From: CAZDUS01 sp964535015
GTDB lineage: Bacteria > Verrucomicrobiota > Kiritimatiellia > CAIKKV01 > CAITUY01
Direction of reading: 5' to 3'
DNA: 64,000 nt
NCBI GenBank assembly: GCA_964535015.1
Contig: CAZHRU010000002.1
Coordinates: 1-64,000, forward strand
A model generated the notes under the pieces. The model did not search any database. It was not told where the DNA came from and saw only the letters and a program-made list of their open reading frames with translations. Position numbers and translations under genes: made by a program. Shown here piece by piece: positions 54,340 through 62,329 of the stretch (position 1 is its first letter; every line of letters begins with the position of its first letter).

Positions 54340-54975
54340 TTACTTCGCCAGAACTTTGGCCAGATCCGCCGCCGAGGCCGCATCCGGAGCATACCCGTGC
54401 GCCCCGATTTCGTCGCAGAACGCCTGCGTCACCGGCGCGCCACCGATCATCACCTTAACCTTGTCGGCCACATCCGACTTCTTCACCGTATCCACAACCT
54501 CCTTCATGTTGGTCATGGTCGTCGTCAACAACGCCGAGGCACCGATCAAGGTCGCGTTGTTCGCCTTGGCCAACTCGACAAACCGCGCGGGCTCCACATT
54601 GATCCCCGCGTCAATCACCTTGAACCCAGCCCCTTCCAGCATCATCCCCACCAGGTTCTTGCCGATGTCGTGCAGGTCGCCCTTGACCGTGCCAATCACC
54701 ACCACGCCGCGCGGCTCGACTTTCGCCGCCGCCAACGCCGGCTTCAACAGTTCCATGCCGGATTTCATCGCCCGTGCCGCAATCAACACCTCGGGCACAT
54801 ACACTTCGTTCTTCTTGAACCGTTCACCAATCACGCTCATCCCCCCCAGCAACCCTTTGTTCAGGATGTCCGCCGGAGCAATCTTCTCGTCCAGCGCCTT
54901 CTGCACCAGCGCCTTGACGTCATTGGCTTTGCCCTTCATCAAATTCTCTTTGATCTGCTCAAGAATCGCACTCAT
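54340..54975 (-). CDS. Corrinoid (B12-binding) methyltransferase shuttle protein, MtaC/MtbC/MttC-like
   Basis: 211 residues: a helical cap domain (about 1-85, ending FVPEVL-type YVPEVLIAARAM) followed by a Rossmann-like cobalamin domain with VIGTVKGDLHDIGKNLVGMMLEGAG, where DxHxxG supplies the lower-axial His (about 107). The family carries methyl groups between a substrate methyltransferase and a second acceptor methyltransferase. No methyltransferase gene is adjacent, so the substrate is unknown. It starts with AAAGGGAG at the ATG (54975), and diverges from an AraC-type regulator gene across a 309-base region; a terminator follows. Confidence 0.9.
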   Translation of the reverse strand: MSAILEQIKENLMKGKANDVKALVQKALDEKIAPADILNKGLLGGMSVIGERFKKNEVYVPEVLIAARAMKSGMELLKPALAAAKVEPRGVVVIGTVKGDLHDIGKNLVGMMLEGAGFKVIDAGINVEPARFVELAKANNATLIGASALLTTTMTNMKEVVDTVKKSDVADKVKVMIGGAPVTQAFCDEIGAHGYAPDAASAADLAKVLAK

Positions 54976-55284
54976 CGAATCTCCCTTTCGCTTATTCAGT
55001 TCTGTTAGTTACACATCTCTGCTTCAAAAAACAGCATGACTCTATCAATGCCGCCACGAAACAAATAGACTCTTCTGGCTGAAAGTTATAACGATATTGC
55101 TGCTACTCGAGAGTATAGTGATTACCGCCACTGGGGCCCGGCTTCCACAAGACAGGCTTCCAACCTTGACTTGGCGCACCTTTATCAGCTATTTTCGAGA
55201 ACTGATGTAGCCCCCTGGGCAAAACCAACAGCAGCCAACTCCTGACACTTTACGCACTTCTTGCCCTGACACAAGAGACACCCT
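54976..55284. promoter_or_regulatory. 309-bp divergent control region between the corrinoid-protein and AraC-type genes
   Basis: No gene is seen here. On the plus strand TTGACT (55166-55171) and TATTTT (55190-55195), 18 bases apart, could drive the regulator gene. A perfect short inverted repeat, TACTC-GA-GAGTA, at 55104-55115 lies roughly midway and is a candidate operator. The region is AT-richer than its flanks. The layout suggests that the AraC-type protein controls the corrinoid-protein gene and perhaps itself. Confidence 0.45.
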
Positions 55285-56496
55285 ATGGCGATCCTGTCAC
55301 GACGAACACTAACCGAAATCAGGCGGGATATGATCAAGGCAACCGGCCTGCGGCCCTTCTTCATGGATCTGAACGGTTCCACCGACCCCGCCGATGACCT
55401 GCTGGCCGCCCACACCCGGGTACGCCGCCTCCGCAACTACGCCTTGCAGGAAAGCGTCAATCTCGGAGAGCCCTGCTTCTTCGAATTGGTCCCGGGCCTC
55501 GCCAGTTGGCTGGTGGCCCTCGAGAACCGGCGGATCATTCACGGAGCCATGATCGGCGGCGAAGTGGTCGCGACTGACCCCTCCCGCTATCCCGGCGAGT
55601 GTGTGCAGGATCTGACCAGTCTGGGACTATCCCGTTCCGAGGCCCTCCACTACCTGTCAACCCGCCAACCTTTCTCGGCACCCCAAATGCGCGCCGCCGC
55701 CAAGCGCCTCCGTGACACCTTTTACCAGATCAGCGGGTGGAAACCCATTCAGATGGAGGAGAACCGCCTGCGCATGCGCCAGCAACAGCAGATCGCCGAA
55801 GCCATCGACGACCGGAAACGCCGCGGCGAATACACGACCTATCCCTTTGAAAAGGAACGTATTCTCCTTTCCCATATCCGGGCGGGTGACCAGGCCGGCG
55901 CACGCCGCGTCCTGAATGAAATGCTCGGCGCCATGTATCTCAGTTCCCCGAAACTCGTCGTCCTCCGCGCGCGCGCCATCGAACTGATGGGGTACCTGAC
56001 CCGCGCCGCCGTCGAGGACAGTCCCGTCATGGAGTCCATGATCGAACGCAATCACCAATGGATGGACCGACTGATCAAGGCTCGTGATTTCGAGGATCTT
56101 TCCCGCGTGTTGACCGACGCCCTGAATGACTTTATCGAGGGCATCTACCTGCATGGATTCAACCGCTCCAACAGCCATGTCAGCAAGGCCCTGGATTACA
56201 TTACCCGTCACTACACCAAATCGCTCTCACTCGCCGATATTGCCAAGGAGGTCGGACTCAGCCCCTACCGACTTGCCCACCTGGTCAAGGCCCACACCGG
56301 AAAAACCATCCTGCAAATCATCCTGCATGCCAGAGTCCAGAACGCCCGCCACCTTCTGGAGAGTACCGATAAGAACTGCACGGACATCGCCTACGAGACC
56401 GGCTTTAACGATCAGAGTTACTTCATCAAGCATTTCAAGCGCCTGAACGGCATCACACCCGCCCGCTATCGCCGCACCCGCATGGTGAAGACATAG
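55285..56496 (+). CDS. AraC-family regulator with N-terminal PocR-like sensory domain, 403 aa
   Basis: Residues about 10-100 resemble the PocR ligand domain (IKATGLRPFFMDLNGSTDP, then GEPCFFELVPGLASWLVAL and IIHGAMIGGEV). A long helical middle region follows, and a two-helix-turn-helix AraC domain (about 305-398) with SLADIAKEVGLSPYRLAHLVKAHTG and DIAYETGFNDQSYFIKHFKR. PocR domains often sense hydrocarbon-derived ligands and regulate B12-dependent or propanediol metabolism, which fits the divergent corrinoid gene. The typical Cys cluster of some PocR domains is not present. The ribosome binding site at 55285 is weak. Confidence 0.85.
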   Translation: MAILSRRTLTEIRRDMIKATGLRPFFMDLNGSTDPADDLLAAHTRVRRLRNYALQESVNLGEPCFFELVPGLASWLVALENRRIIHGAMIGGEVVATDPSRYPGECVQDLTSLGLSRSEALHYLSTRQPFSAPQMRAAAKRLRDTFYQISGWKPIQMEENRLRMRQQQQIAEAIDDRKRRGEYTTYPFEKERILLSHIRAGDQAGARRVLNEMLGAMYLSSPKLVVLRARAIELMGYLTRAAVEDSPVMESMIERNHQWMDRLIKARDFEDLSRVLTDALNDFIEGIYLHGFNRSNSHVSKALDYITRHYTKSLSLADIAKEVGLSPYRLAHLVKAHTGKTILQIILHARVQNARHLLESTDKNCTDIAYETGFNDQSYFIKHFKRLNGITPARYRRTRMVKT

Positions 56497-56499
56497 GGC

Positions 56500-57174
56500 T
56501 CATCCGATTGCCGTGCGGCGCAACCCCACCAGCCGATTCCAGGAACACTCGACCAACCGGAACCCCCACCGGTCGGCAAGATAGCGAAAGGTTGCTTCCG
56601 TGTAGAAGACGATGTGTGTGGCGTCATTGGCATAGTGCCAGGACTCCATCCGTGTCGCCTCCGTTACCAGTGCCGTCATCACCACCAGAAGACCGCCCGG
56701 GCGGAGCAGTGACACCAGGCGATCCATCTCGCTGGCAGGCGCCCGGAAATGTTCGAACACCTCAGTGGATACCACGGCGTCAAAACCCTGGACCGGTAGT
56801 GCCCCCCCGCCTGACCCACCGGCGCCCCCCGCGAAATTCGGATCACACCCGCTGGCGTCAAAACCCGCCCCCTTCAGAAGTTCCGTCAGGACAGGCTCAG
56901 GCCCGCATCCGTAGTCCAACACCCGCCCCTCCACCCCGTGTCGCTTTAAACAATCGATCACCGGCATCAGGAAACGAACATACCCGGCGTCATCCAGACG
57001 GTTACGGTGCAGTTGATACCGCGCCACTTCCTGCGCCGGACTTAACCAGTGATCGGGTGCAACGGATCGTAAATCGCAGATCCCGCAACGCCGGATACCC
57101 CGCCCCCATGCCCGGCCATCCGGAAACACTGTATTCCCGCATAGCGGACAAGGCGCTTCAGGGCGTGCCTCCAT
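56500..57174 (-). CDS. SAM-dependent methyltransferase with N-terminal zinc ribbon, 224 aa
   Basis: The first 35 residues hold two Cys pairs (CPLCG and CGICDL) spaced like a rubredoxin-type zinc ribbon. A class I methyltransferase domain follows: motif I VLDYGCGPEPVLTELL (about 84), FDAVVSTEVFEHF and LLRPGGLLVVMT. The terminal residues (FRYLADRWGFRLVECSWNRLV) close the fold. The substrate is unknown; the ribbon plus this domain is common in sugar or small-molecule methyltransferases. The gene starts three bases after the pcnB stop and converges with the AraC-type gene. Confidence 0.85.
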   Translation of the reverse strand: MEARPEAPCPLCGNTVFPDGRAWGRGIRRCGICDLRSVAPDHWLSPAQEVARYQLHRNRLDDAGYVRFLMPVIDCLKRHGVEGRVLDYGCGPEPVLTELLKGAGFDASGCDPNFAGGAGGSGGGALPVQGFDAVVSTEVFEHFRAPASEMDRLVSLLRPGGLLVVMTALVTEATRMESWHYANDATHIVFYTEATFRYLADRWGFRLVECSWNRLVGLRRTAIG

Positions 57175-57177
57175 GGG

Positions 57178-58554
57178 TCACGACGCAGAATGGCCCGCCT
57201 TGGAGTGATGCGCCGCGCCTGTATCGGGGTTCGCCAAAGGGTCGCCACGCCGCTCACGGAACGACTTGCTTCGCCGCGGACCACGACCCCGCCGCGGTCG
57301 CCCCCCCTCCCCCCTCTGATGGCCACCCTGATCCCACTCCTCCGCAATCCGACGAACCCGCTCCAGTGCCGCACCATGCGACCCCGTCAGTCGCACTGTG
57401 AATTCAAGATAGGCCAAGGCTTCCGGGAAGAACTCCCGCGGCGCCAACGGCCGGGCCCGCGCTCCGTTCTCAGCCACCAGCCGCGGCTGCGACGCCAGAA
57501 TCTCCGCCGTGCGGTACCGCACCAGTTTGGGCACCTGCACCCGCTCGGTCAACCCGCCAAAATGCTGCAAGGTCACCGAATGCAAAGCCAACCCCTTGTG
57601 CTGGCCTTGCTCGGATAACTCCCCGGCCTGCCGCTCATGCATACCCCCGAACATCAACGCAAACAACAGCGCCGGCGACACCTCCCGCCCGGCCTTCCGC
57701 CACTCATCCACCTGCGTCAATGCCTCGCTGACCCGACAGCACTCAGGCGTCCCCTGCTGCGATCCCAGCCATGACCCCATTTCCGGGAATAGTATCTCGT
57801 ATAACCCGAACTCGCGCAGTAACGTGTACGCCCCGCGGGCCGCACCGCAGAAAAACAACTTCTGCACCTCTTCGTACAACCGCGACCGGTTCGCCAAGGC
57901 CAACTTTCCATGATGCTCCCGGATCGCTGCGGCCGTGGCCGGATCCAGACTGAACCCGAGCATCGCCGCAAACCGCACCGCCCGCACCATCCGCACCGGA
58001 TCCTCCACACACCTCAATCCGGGATCCCCGATGAACCGCAACACCCGCCGGCTCAAATCCTCCAACCCCCCCACGTAGTCAATAATCGAGTAATCACGAA
58101 TGTCATAGAAAAGGGCGTTGACCGTGAAATCGCGCCGCCGCGCATCCTGCTCCGGCGTCCCGAAAAGATTGTCCCTCACAATCAACCCGTCGTCACGCTT
58201 GATATGCAGGTGGGGCGGAGGCGCTTCCTCCCCCTCCTCAGGCGGCGTCTGGTCGGACCGGAAGGTCGCCACCTCAATGATCTTGTCCCGCCCGAAAAAG
58301 ACATGCGCCAACCGGAATCGCCTCCCGATCAGCCGACAGTTGCGAAAGACCTTACGTAATTCCGCCGGCGTGGCATCCGTAACCACATCGAAATCCTTCG
58401 GCTTCCGCCCCAACAGAAGATCACGAACCCCACCCCCCGCCAGATACCCGACGTACCCCGCTTCCTTGAGCCCATACAGCACCCGTTGCGCCTCCGGACT
58501 GATATTCTGCCTGCTTAACGAATGCTCTGACCGCTGAACAATAACTGGTTCCAC
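57178..58554 (-). CDS. pcnB: Poly(A) polymerase / CCA-adding-family nucleotidyltransferase
   Basis: The 458-residue protein has the nucleotidyltransferase head YVGYLAGGGVRDLLLGRKPKDFDVVTDATP with DxD metal ligands, then FRLAHVFFGRDKIIEVATFR, DFTVNALFYDI and the RNA-binding helix region RVLRFIGDPGLRCVEDPVRMVRAVRFAAMLGF. The N-terminal start and the Arg-rich tail (GGRPRRGRGPRRSK) match bacterial PcnB, which adds poly(A) to RNAs for decay; CCA-adding enzymes share the fold, so the substrate could be tRNA. It starts at 58554 (MEPVIVQRSEHSLSRQNIS) and runs into the methyltransferase gene. Confidence 0.9.
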   Translation of the reverse strand: MEPVIVQRSEHSLSRQNISPEAQRVLYGLKEAGYVGYLAGGGVRDLLLGRKPKDFDVVTDATPAELRKVFRNCRLIGRRFRLAHVFFGRDKIIEVATFRSDQTPPEEGEEAPPPHLHIKRDDGLIVRDNLFGTPEQDARRRDFTVNALFYDIRDYSIIDYVGGLEDLSRRVLRFIGDPGLRCVEDPVRMVRAVRFAAMLGFSLDPATAAAIREHHGKLALANRSRLYEEVQKLFFCGAARGAYTLLREFGLYEILFPEMGSWLGSQQGTPECCRVSEALTQVDEWRKAGREVSPALLFALMFGGMHERQAGELSEQGQHKGLALHSVTLQHFGGLTERVQVPKLVRYRTAEILASQPRLVAENGARARPLAPREFFPEALAYLEFTVRLTGSHGAALERVRRIAEEWDQGGHQRGEGGRPRRGRGPRRSKSFRERRGDPLANPDTGAAHHSKAGHSAS

Positions 58555-58761
58555 TCTTTTCCCCCGCCAATACGATGGTGTAAGTTTCTCACTTCACCCC
58601 TGTCTCTGTCAATCACTAGCATCCTTCCCGTCGCTGATTGCAGGCCTCAGGCGCTAGTCTGACAAACTCAATGCAACTCGTCGCCACCTGCAATCTGCAA
58701 GGCTTTCGACCGTCCCAGAACCCGTCTAACCAGAAAACAACACTGCATCCGATTAAATAAC

Positions 58762-58789
58762 TTGTACGACTTCGCGTCCTGTGTATAGT
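58762..58789 (+). promoter_or_regulatory. Putative promoter of the small winged-helix-like gene
   Basis: TTGTAC (58762-58767) and TATAGT (58784-58789) are 16 bases apart; the predicted start is near 58796 with a GGAGGA site just before the ATG at 58833. This sits in a 278-base AT-richer gap (58555-58832) from which pcnB diverges; no gene is visible in the rest of the gap. Confidence 0.45.
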
Positions 58790-58832
58790 ATCAAACTCAT
58801 AGTCTAGAATAGCAATAGCGGAGGAACAAGTT

Positions 58833-59210
58833 ATGATAAATCTGAGCGAACTGAGTGCGGTTGATATGGGGAAGATTCTCAAACTGCGGCGCAAGATTGA
58901 GATTCTGGAACAGCAAATGGCCAAGGTGGTTAAGGAGGCGGAAAACAAGCCTTCCTCGATTAGTGTTGCCGTACGCCATATGCGACTCCCGCGGAACTCC
59001 CAACCCAGTCTTCGTGAAATGATCAGCAAGATCCTTCACAAGGCGAATGGACCCATGACGGTCTCCGAAATCTACGAGGAGTCCCTCAGCAGCGGCTACC
59101 AGTGGCGCTCCAAGGAACCTATGAACGCCTTGAACGTCAAAATGTACACCGACAGAACATTCAAGAAGGCAGCCCCAGGCAAGTTTGTCCTTCGTAAGCC
59201 GATCGATTGA
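58833..59210 (+). CDS. Small protein with C-terminal winged-helix (HARE-HTH-like) domain, 125 aa
   Basis: Residues about 12-40 form a basic coiled-coil-like helix (KILKLRRKIEILEQQMAKVVKEAE). Residues about 58-122 are a winged-helix-like fold: SLREMISKILHKANGPMTVSEIYEE, then RSKEPMNALNVKMYTDRTFKKAAPGKFVLRK. This resembles HARE-HTH domains that may bind DNA or mediate assembly. A near-consensus GGAGGAACAAGTT ribosome binding site, its own promoter candidate and a strong terminator mark it as a monocistronic, probably well expressed, regulator or nucleoid-associated protein. Confidence 0.75.
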   Translation: MINLSELSAVDMGKILKLRRKIEILEQQMAKVVKEAENKPSSISVAVRHMRLPRNSQPSLREMISKILHKANGPMTVSEIYEESLSSGYQWRSKEPMNALNVKMYTDRTFKKAAPGKFVLRKPID

Positions 59211-59230
59211 CACCTCGGGTGATAACCTGA

Positions 59231-59264
59231 AGCAGCCCCCGCCAGTCGGGGGCTGCTTTCTGTT
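59231..59264 (+). terminator. Rho-independent terminator after the winged-helix-like gene
   Basis: A perfect 11-base stem, AGCAGCCCCCG with CGGGGGCTGCT, encloses a five-base loop (59242-59246) and is followed by TTTCTGTT. It lies 20 bases after the stop at 59210 and before the DUF1844 gene. Confidence 0.85.
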
Positions 59265-59279
59265 GCACAGGAGACAACC

Positions 59280-59660
59280 ATGCCAAACACTTCTCAACCG
59301 AACGACACCCACAAGGCCATGTTCCTGGATCTGATTGCCATGCTGTCCGCAACCACCATGCAACAGATGGGCAAACTCATCAACCCCATGACCGGGAAAA
59401 CCGAGGTCAATATGGAAGCCGCTCAGGCCACCATCGACATGCTGGAAATGCTCGAGTCCAAGTCACGCGGCAATCTGGACCGGGACGAGGAACGATTCCT
59501 CAAGACCTCGCTGACCACCTTGCGGATGAATTATGTGGAGACAAAGTCCGCCACACCCGCAACCCCTCCCCCTGCCACTCCCGTAGCCCCCACCCCCGCG
59601 GACGCAACCCCGCCCGCCGATGAATCCAAGGAACCCAGGTTCCACAAGACCTACGGCTGA
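59280..59660 (+). CDS. DUF1844-domain protein, 126 aa
   Basis: The domain spans about residues 12-88: MFLDLIAMLSATTMQQMGKLINPMTG, EAAQATIDMLEMLESKSRGNLDRDEERFLKTSLTTLRMNYVE. The tail (about 90-120) is Pro/Ala/Thr-rich and ends EPRFHKTYG. The function of DUF1844 proteins is unknown; they are common in PVC and deltaproteobacterial lineages. AGGAGA precedes the ATG by about six bases. It converges with the aminotransferase gene, eight bases away. Confidence 0.88.
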   Translation: MPNTSQPNDTHKAMFLDLIAMLSATTMQQMGKLINPMTGKTEVNMEAAQATIDMLEMLESKSRGNLDRDEERFLKTSLTTLRMNYVETKSATPATPPPATPVAPTPADATPPADESKEPRFHKTYG

Positions 59661-59668
59661 TCCGAATC

Positions 59669-60832
59669 TCAGAGCGCCTTGCTAAACCGCTCCAGACGCA
59701 GCATGCCTTCCTCGATGTTCGCCATGCTGCAGGCGTAGGAAAGCCTGATATTCTCGTCAGCCCCGAACGGCAACCCCGGTACGACCGCCATCTTCTCCTG
59801 CTCCAACAACCGCTCGGCAAACCGAATCGACGGCAACCCGAACGAGGAAATGTTGGGGAACACATAGAACGCCCCCATCGGCTTGACGCACGTCACACCC
59901 GGCATCGCCGCCAGTCGCGCGTGCAGATACTTTCGCCGCTGGTCAAAGGCCTCCACCATACGCGTCACGCAGTCCTGGGGCCCCCGCAGCGCCGCCACTG
60001 CCCCGTACTGCGCAAAGGTGTTCGGCGCCGAGGTGCTGTGACTCTGCAATGCCGACCCCGCTTTGACCAGCTCGATCGGCCCCGCATAGTACCCCAGCCG
60101 CCAGCCGGTCATTGCATACGGCTTGCTGAAACCATTCACGGTGATCGTTTGCTTGAAAATCTCCGGCGACAAACTGCCCACACTCACCGCATGGGTCCCG
60201 TCGTAAACCATCCGCTCGTAAATCTCGTCCGAGACAATGTAGACTCCGTGCCGCACCGCCACGTTGGCCAGCGCCCGCAGTTCATCACCTGTATACACCA
60301 CACCCGTCGGGTTCGACGGACTGTTCAGAATCAACGCCTTCGTCCTCGGCGTCATCGCCGCTTCCAATTGCGGCGGCAACACCTTGAGCCCATCGGATTC
60401 CCGCCCCCGGACAAACACCGGTGTCCCGCCTGCCATTCGCACCATCTCGGGATAACTCAACCAGTAGGGCGACAGGATGATCACTTCATCGCCCGGATTG
60501 CACAGCGCCATGAAAATATTGTACAAAGAATGCTTGGCCCCGTTGCTGACCAACACCTGATCGGGCTTGTACGACAACTTGTTTTCGACCCTCAGCTTCT
60601 CCGCAATCGCCGCACGCAACTCTGGGATTCCGTCGTTCGGGGCGTACTTCGTCTTGCCATCGCGCAACGCCTTGGCCGCCGCCTCCTTGATGTGCTCCGG
60701 TGTATCAAAATCCGGCTCGCCGGCACCAAACCCGCATACCTTCTCACCCGCCGCCGCCATCGCTTTGGCCTTGGCGTCAATCGCCAATGTCAACGAAGGG
60801 GTTATCGCCGCCACTTTTCCATTAAGTTCCAT
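59669..60832 (-). CDS. aspC: Class I aminotransferase, aspartate aminotransferase-like (AspC/AatA)
   Basis: 387-residue fold-type I PLP enzyme. ITPSLTLAIDAKAKAMAAAGEKVCGFGAGEPDFDTP is the N-terminal signature of the subgroup I-gamma aspartate aminotransferases. Other conserved regions are LILNSPSNPTGVVY, the PLP Lys in NGFSKPYAMTGWRLGYYAG and AFYVFPNIS; the terminal Arg in LSYACS binds the substrate carboxylate by homology. It interconverts aspartate and oxaloacetate, perhaps also prephenate. The ATG at 60832 overlaps the last codons of the NDK gene by 11 bases, so the two are coupled. Confidence 0.9.
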   Translation of the reverse strand: MELNGKVAAITPSLTLAIDAKAKAMAAAGEKVCGFGAGEPDFDTPEHIKEAAAKALRDGKTKYAPNDGIPELRAAIAEKLRVENKLSYKPDQVLVSNGAKHSLYNIFMALCNPGDEVIILSPYWLSYPEMVRMAGGTPVFVRGRESDGLKVLPPQLEAAMTPRTKALILNSPSNPTGVVYTGDELRALANVAVRHGVYIVSDEIYERMVYDGTHAVSVGSLSPEIFKQTITVNGFSKPYAMTGWRLGYYAGPIELVKAGSALQSHSTSAPNTFAQYGAVAALRGPQDCVTRMVEAFDQRRKYLHARLAAMPGVTCVKPMGAFYVFPNISSFGLPSIRFAERLLEQEKMAVVPGLPFGADENIRLSYACSMANIEEGMLRLERFSKAL

Positions 60833-61988
60833 AGTACTTCTCCACCCATTCCTGGATCGTATCCTGTTGCACATCCACAATTTTCATTTCGCGCGCCGCA
60901 TTCTCAGGCGAGTCGGAGGCGTGCGCGGCATTGACCATGATATCACTGCCGTACTCGCGTCTCACGGAACCCACTTGCGCCTTCGCCGGATCAGTAGGTC
61001 CCAGCAGATACCGAATCTTCTCGACCGCGCTCATCCCTTTGTAAATCAGAGCCAGGCAATTCTCCGTCCCCGTAGTGCTCTTGTCCGCCTCGGCCACTTC
61101 CGAGGGGCGATGCCCCGTCATGAACTGGACGATGTCCTCAAACTGCCGGTCTCCCTGCAGGGGCCCCAGAAACTCACCGAGTCTGGTCTCCAACTCTTCG
61201 GGAATATCCGCCTTGAATTCCCGCCCCAGGATGGCGCCGGCCTTCTGCCCCATCACCCCCTTGAACTTCTCCCGCAAAATATTCCGCACCGGACCGTAGA
61301 ACTCCTCCGCCTGGGATACCTTCATTGAGAATTTCCGTATTCCCACAATCCGCAACCCGGACCGCGAAAGCAGGTCGATGATGTGTCCCGGTCGGCCGCT
61401 CGGAAACCGGAAGTTGTCGGGCTTGATCAACACCAGGGTGCTCTGAACCCCTTCACTCTCCGATACGTCCGCCCCGTGGTCGACAATTCCACCGTCCGTC
61501 GCGCTGAATTCACTCCATAACCGCAGGACCAAGGCCGCCCGCTCCACCGAAGGTGGCACCAGAACCGCCGGTTCGAAATAGGTCACCCGCCCGTCCGCAT
61601 CCGTGACATAATCGCCATAGGTGTCGCGAATCGTCTCGCCGCCCACCCACCCGGCACGTAGATGCCCGGTGGCATCACGCACTTTCTGAATGGCGTTCTC
61701 CCCTTCGAAGAGCAGCAGGATCACACGCCGCCGCTTACCCGTCACCGGATCCGGGGCATAGGACTTCTTCACATATTGGTTGAGTAGTTTGGCAAACTCT
61801 GCCTCACTCGGATTGCTGCCCAGGAGCGAAGCCGCGTAGCGGTCCACCAGTTCCTGACTGGGACCGAACATGCGTGCCGCCACCAAGTCCAGTCCGGTCC
61901 GACTCATCAGCCGCCCAATCACTCCGCCCGTTCTCGATTTGGCAATCGTGTAAGGATTGATCAATGCGAATGCAAGTTCCGAGGCCAT
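60822..61988 (-). CDS. ndk: Tandem nucleoside diphosphate kinase: inactive N-terminal half fused to an active-type C-terminal half, 388 aa
   Basis: NDK equilibrates nucleoside tri- and diphosphates through a phosphohistidine; the usual length is about 140 residues. Here two NDK-like units are joined. Unit 1 (about 1-165; LAFALINPYTIAKSRTGGVIGRLM, FEGENAIQKVRDATG, ETIRDTYGDYV) continues into EPAVLVPPSVERAA where the catalytic His motif should be, so it looks non-catalytic. Unit 2 (about 185-385; STLVLIKPDNFRFPSGRPGHIIDLLS, IYKGMSAVEKIRYLLGPTDP, SVRREYGSDI) keeps the His in VNAAHASDSPENAAREM. The ATG is at 61988. It is followed by aspC with an 11-base overlap. Confidence 0.85.
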   Translation of the reverse strand: MASELAFALINPYTIAKSRTGGVIGRLMSRTGLDLVAARMFGPSQELVDRYAASLLGSNPSEAEFAKLLNQYVKKSYAPDPVTGKRRRVILLLFEGENAIQKVRDATGHLRAGWVGGETIRDTYGDYVTDADGRVTYFEPAVLVPPSVERAALVLRLWSEFSATDGGIVDHGADVSESEGVQSTLVLIKPDNFRFPSGRPGHIIDLLSRSGLRIVGIRKFSMKVSQAEEFYGPVRNILREKFKGVMGQKAGAILGREFKADIPEELETRLGEFLGPLQGDRQFEDIVQFMTGHRPSEVAEADKSTTGTENCLALIYKGMSAVEKIRYLLGPTDPAKAQVGSVRREYGSDIMVNAAHASDSPENAAREMKIVDVQQDTIQEWVEKYYGT

Positions 61989-62101
61989 AGTCCACTCTTC
62001 CTGTCTGCTGAAAGTCTACACCACCCACGACGGTTTAATTGGCGGGGTACTATTTCGATTGGCACCGTCTAAATCAAGCCAAAAATGCGACGCACCCTTT
62101 G

Positions 62102-62130
62102 TTGACACCTCCACTATTTTTTAATAGTGT
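62102..62130 (+). promoter_or_regulatory. Promoter of the CAT-anticodon tRNA, overlapping a short inverted repeat
   Basis: A consensus -35 TTGACA (62102-62107) is followed by a 17-base spacer and TAGTGT (62125-62130). The spacer and -10 overlap a perfect inverted repeat, CACTATT-TTTT-AATAGTG (62112-62129), which could be an operator or part of a terminator-like hairpin for transcription from upstream. The tRNA begins 16 bases later. Confidence 0.5.
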
Positions 62131-62145
62131 TCGACCGTTTTTTGC

Positions 62146-62220
<75 letters not shown>

Positions 62221-62252
62221 GCCTTCGCTCATAGCGCAGCACGAGCGAAGGC
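62221..62252 (+). repeat. 10-bp perfect inverted repeat directly after the tRNA
   Basis: GCCTTCGCTC (62221-62230) and GAGCGAAGGC (62243-62252) flank a 12-base loop. The repeat abuts the tRNA CCA end, with no T-tract after it. It could be a processing or termination hairpin of the tRNA transcript, or a copy of a dispersed REP-like element; a second copy was not seen in the window. Confidence 0.7.
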
Positions 62253-62329
62253 TGTCACACCGCGGCCCCTGGCCAAACGCCGGGGTAAAGGCGGATCGGT
62301 TCGCAACGCTGCCCAAGGAAGGAGCCCCC

